Shown: positions 52,435-61,523 of the stretch, in pieces | Position numbering within the stretch: position 1 is the first letter of the stretch | Layout of the letters: each line of letters opens with the position of its first letter | NCBI GenBank assembly: GCA_043228905.1 | Contig: JBHGNT010000012.1 | Location: 19,468,001 to 19,532,000 of the forward strand | Direction: 5' to 3' | From: Azolla caroliniana | Taxonomy: Eukaryota > Polypodiophyta | DNA length: 64,000 nt | The notes under the pieces: model-generated | What the model was told of the DNA's origin: nothing | Databases searched by the model: none | Seen by the model: the letters and a program-made list of their open reading frames with translations, nothing else | Translations under genes and position numbers: made by a program

Positions 52435-55400
52435 ATGGAAGGCGGCGGCAGCGGGCAGCCGATGATGATGGTGCTGAATGCACAGAATTACGCCGACTGG
52501 AAGATCAAGATGGAGGATCTTCTGATTGTTCGGGACCTGTACGAACCGATTGACAGGTCGGAAATACCGAAGGGGGTACTTGAGTCAGAGTGGAAGCTCC
52601 TGAACCGGAAAGCCGTAGCGACGATCCGACAATATGTCGACGTAAGCGTCCTGCAACATGTGGCGAACGACACCAACGCATACGAGATGTGGAAGAAGTT
52701 GTCTGGCCTCTATGAGAGGAAGAATGCGTTGAACCGGACCTCCCTGATGAGGAAGATTGTGAATCTCAAGTATCGGGACGGCGAGAGTATGGTGGAACAC
52801 GTAAGCACGTTCATGGGATTCGTGAACCAGCTTGCGGCGATCAAGTTCCCGTTGGAGGATGCAATGCAAGCCATCATCCTGATGTGTACATTGCCGGAAA
52901 GCTGGGAGAACTTGGTGGTGACTCTCAGCACCTCGTGCACCGAAGATAACTTGTCCTTACAAACTGTAAAGACAAGTATTCTGAATGAAGAAGCGCGTCG
53001 GAGAGATAAGGAACCGGCCTCCGACCCGAAGATGCTGTTTACCGAATCGGATCGGGGAAGACAATGGAACCGGAGTCCGCAAAGACGGGAGAAGTCGGGG
53101 ACCCGGTCGCAGTCAAGAGGAAGGCCCACATGCTTCCACTGTGGGAAGCCGGGGCACTTCCGAAAGAATTGTCGGCATTACCGAAAAGACAACGGAGCCG
53201 ACGACACCGACTCGAAGAAGTCACCGGAGAGAAACGGTGCATACCGGGGAGCCACGGACCGGAGAGGTTCGGATCGGCGAGGGCAAGACCGGAAAGGAAC
53301 AACGGCACTCGCGGCAAGTGAGGAAGAAATCATGCTCATCACCGAAGAAGGTGAGCTAAACGTTGCCGGCGATGAGACGACCTGGGTGGTCGATTCCGGA
53401 GCATCGTTCCACCTGACCCCGGAGAGAAGATACTTCTCATCCTACACAGCCGGCGAGCATGGCTGTGTTCAGATGGGAAATGAAGGTACGTGCCGGATTG
53501 CCGGCATAGGAGACGTGTGGTTGACAACCCCGACCGGATGCAAAATGCTGCTGAAAGATGTCCGACACGTTCCGGAGGTCCGATTGAACCTGATTTCGGC
53601 CGGGAGGCTAGATGATGAAGGCTACACGGGTAGCATCCGGAACGGTGTCATGAAGTTCAGCAAGGGGAGCTTGATAGTGGTTCGGGCCCGGAAGGTCAAC
53701 ACACTGTACCTGATGAATGCCCGGTTATGTCCGGAAGAGCTGAACGTGGCAGCCGTCGCTGCCGGTGAGCTGTGGCACAAGCGACTGTGCCACATGAGTG
53801 AGAAGGGGATGAAGAGGCTTGCAGAAGACAACCTTATTCCAGTGAAGCATGTGCACCTGGAGAAGTGCACCGACTGCCTGGCCGGTAAGCAAAACCGAAC
53901 CTCCTTCCACTCAAGGCCACCGACGAGACGTAGCGCACCATTGGAGTTGGTGCACACTGATGTGTGTCAGGTAGAAACGAAGTCACATGGCGGAGCCCAG
54001 TACTTCGTGACATTCATTGATGATCACAGCCGGAAGCTGTGGACGGCACCGTTGAAGACAAAGGACCAAGTGTTGTCCGTTTTCAAAGAACTCCACGCGA
54101 GAGTGGAAAGAGAATCCGGCAAGAAGCTGAAAGCGATACGAGCGGATAACGGAGGGGAATACCGGGGGCAGTTCCAGGAGTACTGTCGCTCGAAGGGAAT
54201 CCGGCTCGAGTTTACTGTGCCGAAGACGCCGGAACTGAACGGGCTGGCCGAGAGGATGAACCGGACCATAATGGAGCGGGTCCGGAGTATGCTGGCGCAT
54301 GCGAAATTACCCAAGGGGTTTTGGGCTGAGGCAATGTCGACGGCGACATATGTGATAAACAGATCACCCTCAGTTCCTTTGGACGGAGACACGCCGCAGA
54401 GAGTGTGGACCGGTAAGGAAGTGTCCTACCGGCATCTGAAGGTGTTCGGGTGTCTCGCATACGTGCATGTGGCAAAGGACCGGAGAGGAAAGCTAGATCC
54501 TAAGACCCGGCCATGCATATTCCTCGGTTACGGCGACGACGAGTTCGGCTACCGAGTATGGGACCCGGTCGACAAGAAGATATTCAGGAGTCGAGACATC
54601 ATCTTCATGGAGGACAAGACACTCGCCGACTGGGAGTCGGAGAAGAAGATGAAGAGCTCCAAGTCGATCGGTGAGGATCAACTCTACGAGGAGCAGTCCC
54701 GACCGGCAAGGGACCGGTTAACACTCGAGGATCCGGCCGAAGACGGTGAAGAAACAGAACCGGCCGAAGAAGATGAAAATGATACCGGAACCGGCCCCGA
54801 TCCCGAAATGGATTCGGATGAAGAAGAAGAATCGGAAGAACCGGTTACCGAAGCTCCCGAACGGAGATATCCTCTAAGAGAGAGGAGAGCCCCCCGGAGA
54901 TTTCCGGAACCAGAGCACGTGCTGCTAACCGACGAAGGGGAGCCGGAGAGCTTTGAAGAAGCAAAGCATGACACCCAGAGCCGCAGGTGGTTGAGTGCCA
55001 TGCAGGACGAGATGGATTCCCTGCATGAGAACCACACATATGAACTTGTGGAGTTGCCGAAAGGAAAGCGGGCACTTCGAAACAAGTGGGTGTTCAAGCT
55101 GAAACCGGGAGAGGCCGGAAACCCCACGAGATACAAAGCCAGGATCGTGGTGAAGGGGTTCCAGCAAAAGAAGGGCGTCGACTTCGACGAGATATTTGCC
55201 CCGGTAGTGAAGATGACCTCCATCCGGACGGTGCTGAGCATAGCGGCAAGCATGGACCTCGAGGTAGAACAGATGGACGTGAAGACAGCATTCCTTCACG
55301 GTGACCTCGAAGAAGAAATCTACATGCAGCAACCGGAAGGATTCGAGAAGAAAGGGAAGGAGCACCTGGTATGCCGGTTGAAGAAGAGCCTTTACGGACT

Positions 55401-56511
55401 GAAGCAGGCTCCCCGGCAATGGTACCGGAAGTTCGACTCCTTCATGACCGACGAAGGGTACCTCAAAACGCAGTCCGACCACTGCGTGTTTGTGAAGAAG
55501 TTTGAAGGAGGAGACTTCCTAATACTCCTCCTGTACGTGGACGACATGTTGATCGTCGGACGGGACCATGTCAAGATACGGATGCTGAAGAAGGCTCTTC
55601 ACCGAACCTTCTCAATGAAGGACCTGGGTCCGGCGAGGCAAATACTAGGGATGCACATCATCCGGGACCGGAAGAAGAAGCAGTTGTGGCTGTCACAGGA
55701 GAAGTACGTGACAAAGGTGCTTCAACGGTTCAACATGTCGGAAGCAAGACCGGTCGGATCGACCCTCCCGGCAAACTGCAAGCTGACCAGCAAGCAAAGT
55801 CCCAAGACAAAGGCTGAAAAGGAGGATATGATGGAAGTGCCGTATGCCTCAGCCGTCGGGAGCTTGATGTACGCCATGGTGTGTACGAGACCGGACATAG
55901 GATATGCAGTCGGAGTGGTGAGCCGGTACATGAGCAATCCCGGCAAAGAGCATTGGAACGCGGCCAAGTGGATACTCTGATACCTGAAGGGCACGGCAAA
56001 CGTGTGCCTCCGATTCGGCTCCGGTAAGCCCGAACTCGACGGCTTCACCGATTCGGATATGTCGGCTGATGCAGATACCAGCCGGTCCACATCAGGGTAT
56101 GTGATGACGTATGCAGGGGGAGCTGTTTCGTGGCAGTCGAGGCTGCAGAAGACGGTTGCGTTGTCAACCACGGAGGCGGAGTACATGGCAGCTGTTGAAG
56201 CCGGCAAGGAAATAATATGGATGAAGGACTTCATTAGAGAGCTCGGTATCCGGCAAGAGGAGTACCGACTCTACTGCGACAGTCAGAGTGCCATCCACCT
56301 TGCGAAGAACGCAGCCTATCACTCCCGGACGAAGCACATCCAGCGAAGATATCACTGGATCCGGGAAAGGATAGAAGACAAGGAGTTCGTGCTGACGAAG
56401 ATCCACACCGACGAGAACGGGTCGGATATGCTGACCAAGGTGCTCACACCCGACAAGCTGGAAGCATGCCGGAAGAGGATCGGATTGGAAAGACATCCCA
56501 TGCCGAAGTGA
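52435..56511 (+). pseudogene. E6 gag-pol with a single nonsense mutation
   Basis: ATG at 52,435 (same context as E1). All domains as in E1: knuckle CFHCGKPGHFRKNC, protease VVDSGASFH, integrase core, RT YVDDML, RNase H DSDMS...STTEAEY...CDSQSA. One in-frame stop, TGA at 55,978-55,980 (about codon 1182), where E1 has CGA (Arg), between RT and RNase H. The frame is open again to 56,511. Three bases longer than E1 (one extra Glu codon in the acidic linker). Without RNase H it should not replicate by itself, unless the stop arose after insertion. Confidence 0.93.
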
Positions 56512-56521
56512 AGGGGGAGTT

Positions 56522-57142
56522 TGTTGGGATTTCGGTCCCTTTCGGATGGGATGGTCGGATATCGGAGATGAATGCCGACAAGCCCGGTTTCGGTTTCGGA
56601 TCCGGATGACGAAGACCCCGGCTTCGGTGCCGGATGACGAATGTACCCGGAGAGCGATCCGGATGCAGGGACATATCCGTGAATATGTTCGCTACGAGCC
56701 CCCTGAGGCTATAGTTGTAAATAGCCCAAAGTCATATAAGTATAAATATGACTTAGGGCAAACAGTTTTTGTGTTGCTTCTCATTTTTTTTGTTTTTCCA
56801 CTTTAGAGGAGTGAAGAGAGAGCAGCCGTGAGAGAGAGAAAGAGAGAGAGCGCGAGAGAGAAAGAGGTAGACGCCTCTGTGTATTTCCGCCGCCTGTGGC
56901 GAGGACAGCGAGCTCAAGGTCGTCGCCTTGGAGCTCGTCATTGTATACTTCTCTGTATAGTGTTGTTTGGAGTCTTGTACTCCCGTGGTTTTTCCCCGTT
57001 TAGGGTTTTCCACGTTAATCCTTGTGTACTCGCGTTTCTTCGTTTTGTTTCTACGTGTGTTTCCTATTTTCTGCTCCATTGATCCGCGATTAATCGGTTG
57101 TGGCCGAGATAAGAAGGTGGATAGAAGGGCCTATTCCTTACA
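56522..57142 (+). repeat. E6 3' LTR
   Basis: Matches 51,785-52,405 throughout by eye; preceded by polypurine tract AAGGGGGAGTT (56,511-56,521). Confidence 0.95.
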
Positions 57143-57147
57143 TGAAG

Positions 57148-58896
57148 GTGTTCGGGTGTCTCGCCTATGTGCATGTAGCAAAGTACAAGAGAGTGAAACT
57201 AGAAGTGAAGTCCCACCCATGCATATTCGTTGGATATGGCGACGATGAGTTCGGCTACCGGGTGTGGGACTTGGTCGAGACAAGAAGGTCTTCCGGAGTT
57301 GAGACATAGTCTTCATGGAAGACAGGACAATGACTGGGAGTCGGAGAAGAATATAGTGAACTCCAAGTCGAGAGAAAGAGATGCAAGGATCCATCCGGCT
57401 AGAAGTCAGACACTCGAAGAACCGGGTGGATTCGGACAAGAGACCGAACCGATCGAAGAAGAAGAATCGGACATCGGAACCGGTCAAGACCCCGAATCAG
57501 ATTCAGATGGGGAACAATTGGAGGAACCGGTGTTTGAAAATCAAGGACATAGATATCCCCCCCTGGGAGATTTCCGGATACAAAGCATGTGTTGCTGACT
57601 GACGAGGAGGAGCCGGAAAGATTCAAAGAAACAAAGAATGACACCCACGGCCGCAAGTGGTTAAGTGCCATGCAGGACGAGATGGATTCCCTGCATGAGA
57701 ACCACACGTATGAACAGACGGAGTTGCCAAAAGGAAATAGAGCGCTCCGGAACAAGTGGGTGTACAAGCTGAAATTGGGAGACATCGGAAATCCACCAAG
57801 GTACAAAGCCCGGATCATGGTGAAGGGGTTTCAACAGAAGAAAGGAGTGGATTTCGATGAGATCTTTGCCCCGGTGGTCAAGATGACGTCCATCCGAACT
57901 GTGCTGAGCATAGTGGCAAGCATGGACCTCGAGGTAGAGCAACTAGACGTCAAGACGGCATTCCTACATGGCAGCCTCGAAGAAGAGATCTACATGCAAT
58001 AGCCGGAAGGATTCATCAAGAAAGGGAAGGAGCACTTGGTATGCCAGTTGAAGAAGAGCTTATACGGACTGAAGCAAGCTCCCTGACAATGGTACCGGAA
58101 GTTCAACTCCTTCATGACCTATCACAGATATCACAAGACGTAGGCCGACCACTGCGTATTCATGAAGAAGTTTGATAGAGGAGACTTCCTGATACTCCTG
58201 TTATATGTGAATGACATGCTTATCGTTAGTCTGGACCAAACCAAAATCGGGAATCTGAAGAAGGCCTTGAACCCGACCTTCTCAATGAAAGATTTGGGTC
58301 CGGGCGACAAATATTGGGGATGCACATAGTCCGGGACTGGATGAAGAAGCTATTGTGGTTGTCACAGGAGAAGTACATGACAAAGGTGCTTCAACGGTTC
58401 AACACGTCGGATGCCAAGCCGGTCAGGTCGACACTCTCGGTAAATTGCAAGCTATCTGGAAAGCAAAGTCGAAAGACAAAGGCGGAGAAGTTAGAAATGA
58501 TGAAGATACCATACACCTGATGTACGCAATGGTTTAAGAGAAATCCGAGAAGAGAACACTGGATTGCGGTAAAGTGGATACTCCGATACCTGAAAGGCAC
58601 CTCGAGCATGTGCCTCCGATTCGGCTCAGGTAAACCTTTACTAGAAGGCTTTACAGATTGGGATATGTCGGCTGATGCGGATACTAGTTGGTCAACTTGC
58701 AGATATGTTATGACATATGTAGGGGGTGTCATATTGTTGTAGTCGAGGCTGTAGAAGTCCGTTGCACTATCAACAACGGAAGCAGAGTACATGGTGGCCA
58801 TGGAAGCTGGTAAAGAGGTAATCTAGATGAAGGACTTGATCGGAGAGTTAGGGATCCGACAGAAATAATTCAGGCTCTATTGTGACAGTCAAAGTG
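57148..58896 (+). pseudogene. E4 integrase end, RT and RNase H, decayed
   Basis: Resumes at KVFGCLAYVHV after E6. Linker is shortened; RT from about 57,640 (RNKWVYKLK, KTAFLHGSL) with stops at 58,000 and 58,084, YVDD changed to YVNDML (about 58,205), a frameshift near 58,300, a deletion near 58,530, and RNase H (FTDWDMS) with several stops. Ends at LYCDSQS where E7 begins. Confidence 0.88.
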
Positions 58897-59331
58897 TGTA
58901 AAAGAACAGCATGCGGAAGCAATAGAAAACCGAACATAGAAACGCAGGTTTATTGGAGAGCTTAGAATATACATAGTACGCGGGAGAGAGAGAGAGAGAG
59001 AGAGAACACACAGAAACTCTATTAAAAAATAATACTCAATCTGTACATTGTATGTGTTCAGGGAACACTTTTATACAAGTCCATACGGACTAACAGAAGT
59101 ATGGTGTACTTCAATGCTCACATGAGCGTCTAACACTAACTACAAGACATTAACTACCTAGTAGTGTAGGCTGCTACTAGGCTTCCGGTTACTGATGGAT
59201 CCGGCTAATCGGCTCCCCAGCTCACCGGCGTACTTGCTCACCGGCTCACCAGTCTGGTTCATCCTTCCGGATGCCGATCCGGCTCAGGCTTATTCAGCCG
59301 ATCCAGATCCGATTGAGCTTGCCGCTCAACA
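58897..59331 (-). repeat. E7 3' LTR (435 bp)
   Basis: Minus-strand LTR: TGTTGAGCGGCAAGC...GCTGTTCTTTTACA, preceded by polypurine tract GCTTGAGGGGGAG (59,332-59,344). Contains an (AG)n run at about 58,985. Flanking left bases AAGTG would be the duplication; the other end is not in view. Confidence 0.85.
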
Positions 59332-59552
59332 CTCCCCCTCAAGCTCAACTTGAGGTTGGATTGTAGTGTCAGTCTCCATGGCAGCCGGTCCTTCCATCCG
59401 CCTCCATCTAGTGTCACTCCGCCTCGGTTCCGTTTTCCGCGACCCTTCTGTTTCTGTGCACCTCGACCTCCTCGGTCGGCTTGTCTGTTCAATAGGCCCA
59501 ATTCAGCTCCCTCATTGTTGTGACTTCGGTGCTAGTTGATTTGCCGATTCCT

Positions 59553-60298
59553 TCATGTTGGCGTCGACTTTCGCTGCCTTCTCGTCATCTTGGCCTTGAA
59601 TTGATCCAGTTCTTCTGAATCCTTCTGTTGAACCGAATCGGTTGTCTCTGATTCGTTCCAGCTCTTGTCCGAATCGGTCGCTCCCGATTCATTTTCCGGT
59701 TCCAGGCCCTTCACCACATCAGACCATGTCCGGGTCTTGGCCTTCTTCTTCCGGTCGGCTCTGTCCTTCTTGACTCTACCGTCGCTGCCACTTGTTCCGA
59801 CTTGTTCGGATGTGTCAACTTCCTTTGTCGACTCGGCTCCTTTCTTCTTCTTGTCTGTCCCCTTTTTGGTTCTTCCCTTATCGACGCAACCGACAATTTC
59901 TTTGCATTTGCCCGTTCCGGTGTCTTTGCCAGTTCTCCCCCTCAAGTGTGGCACGTCGAGATGTTGAACACCAAGCATTTCGGTGAAGTGTTGCAACTTG
60001 TCCGATCCAAGCGGTTTGGTGAAGATGTCGGCAACTTTCCGATCTGTATGAACATACCGAAGTTCGACTTCACCGCTCAGGACACGCTCACGCACGAAGT
60101 GGTAGTGCACTTCTATGTGCTTTGTGCGAGCATGGAATACGAGGTTCTTGGCGAGCTGCATGCTTCTTATGTTGTCGCAGTAGAGCAGGATCGGGGTCGG
60201 CACCTCGATCCGTAGGTCTTGCAGCAGTCGCCGAAGCCAAATGGCTTCACAGGTGGCAACGGTAGCGCCCCGGTATTTAGCCTCAGTGCTCAAAAGGG
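59553..60298 (-). pseudogene. E7 copia RNase H with a long charged C-terminal tail
   Basis: From 60,298: LLSTEAKYRGA, YCDNIRSMQLA, TKHIEVHYHFVRE, KVADIFTKPL, the usual copia RNase H end. Instead of stopping there it continues about 130 codons rich in Lys, Glu, Ser and Thr to 59,553. D in the first motifs is lost because the upstream part is cut off by E8. Copia with extra 3' coding is known in the SIRE lineage, but this tail has no envelope-like features I can see. Confidence 0.8.
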
Positions 60299-60303
60299 CC
60301 ACT

Positions 60304-60660
60304 TGTTACCCGTAAGAATATACGGGGAGGCATAAGGGTATGTGTAATGATATGGTTGATGTGTATGTATAATGTGAATGAGTGTGTGAGGATGAGTATG
60401 TGTATAAACACACGCACATTTGTGTGCATGTGTACAAAGGTGAGAAAGTGGGTAAGTAATGTAACTCGCTACTTGTCTCATTCTTTATTTGTAACTGTTA
60501 CCTCTTGTACTATATAAAACCCACCCACGGGGCATTATGGAATACAACTTTTTCCCTCTCATTTGGTGTCATTTCTTATTTTCACTCTCTCCTCTCTCTC
60601 TATCGTAACCCCATCGGGAGGGGGATGAAGCCATTCTAGGTTTCACCCCCCACCCTAACA
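60304..60660 (+). repeat. E8 LTR (357 bp)
   Basis: Begins TGTTACCCGTAAG, ends CCACCCTAACA. GT-rich in U3, TATATAAA at 60,511-60,518, CT-rich R/U5. Orientation follows the TATA box. Followed by TTTTGGCACGCCCGAAC, which could be a non-iMet primer site. Confidence 0.65.
60511..60518 (+). promoter_or_regulatory. TATA box of E8 LTR
   Basis: TATATAAA followed by ACCCACCC about 140 bp before the LTR end. Confidence 0.65.
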
Positions 60661-61398
60661 ACACTTTTGGCACGCCCGAACGGCCGACCTCCCTTGAGAA
60701 GAGGTCACTCTTTCCCTCCCTCACTCTCCCTCTCCATCACTGATCTTTATCTCTCCCTCTCTGTACGTGTCTGTTAATGTTTGTCTAGAGAGTATTGTGT
60801 TGTGCATGGACTCTTTGTGTGGTAGCCAGCCTATGATGGAGAAATCAACATTATTCCCTTGACATGAAGTCTCTCTTTATGCCCCTTTGTGTGACGTGAT
60901 TGTATGTCTCGATTTTAGTGTGGTTTTGAGAATATGTTGTGGATGCTTTTCTCGTTTCTATGGAGAGAAAGAGAGAAAAGATGAGTTCCTTTGATCTTGT
61001 GGATGCTTTTCTCGTTTCTCCGGAGAGAAAGAGAAAAAATGAGTTTCTCTGATCGTAAATATATCTATCTATACCCCTCCATGATGATGATATGATCTGA
61101 GAAATGGGTGTCACTTGAGGGCTCTCCTCATCGCAGACAAAAGGAGAAGGAACCAGGTAGCGGTGGAAGGTCTTAAGCTCTCAGATGGACGACAATGGTG
61201 AGTGGGAGAGAACATCTCTGCCCATGTCTTCTTCTCCTTCACACGAGGAAAAGCCAACTTCAAGGTGTATGTATGGTAAACGAGAAATAGAAAGAGAGGG
61301 AGAAAGGGAGAGAGAGAAAGAGAGGGAGAAAGAATGTTTTATGATAATGTGTGTTTGTCTCTCTCTCTACAACCAACCAACCGACCACAGAGAGAGAA
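60661..61398 (+). other. E8 leader or remnant, non-coding
   Basis: No long frame. Contains a ~60-bp tandem duplication (about 60,939-60,999 and 61,000-61,058: TTGTGGATGCTTTTCTCGTT) and purine-rich GAGAGAAAGAG runs (61,290-61,335). The rest of E8 is missing, apparently cut by E9. Confidence 0.5.
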
Positions 61399-61512
61399 TG
61401 TGGTGGTTATAGGTGCACCCTATTTTTGGGGTGCACCTTTTCATATCATAAGGTTACGTTTTGTATTTACTTTCTTATTTACTTATTTACACTAATTAGT
61501 TTATTACAACAC
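61399..61512 (-). repeat. E9 3' end, short LTR candidate
   Basis: Directly follows a C-run that is the inverse of a polypurine tract (ATGGGGGGG, 61,513-61,521). Minus strand starts TGTTGTAATAAAC; a TG at 61,399 could be the other end (114 bp). Contains the inverted repeat GGTGCACCC...GGGTGCACC (61,412-61,439). The LTR's left limit is uncertain. Confidence 0.4.
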
Positions 61513-61523
61513 CCCCCCATAAA

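Larger units (their letters stand above)
51785..57142 (+). mobile_element. E6: very young E1-family copia (5358 bp), TSD TGAAG
   Basis: LTRs 51,785-52,405 and 56,522-57,142, each 621 bp, no difference seen. TGAAG at 51,780-51,784 and 57,143-57,147. Inserted in the integrase gene of its own relative E4. Coding is almost the same as E1, LTRs are not. Confidence 0.95.
36844..58896 (+). mobile_element. E4: old E1-family copia, inserted in the tRNA array, broken into pieces
   Basis: Pieces in order: LTR 36,844-36,997, 38,390-38,530 and 44,325-44,519; gag 44,520-45,216; protease-integrase 50,781-51,784; integrase-RT-RNase H 57,148-58,896. Between them lie M2 with S2, a gypsy element, E5 and E6, each with a target duplication in E4 sequence. 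The end of the LTR, the primer site and the start of gag are deleted. The 3' end is cut by E7. Full of stops and shifts, so much older than E1 and E6. Confidence 0.88.

Noticed and set aside
60661-61398. E8 leader as a host gene 5' region
   Set aside because: It directly follows an LTR end and has no long frame or splice pattern I can support.
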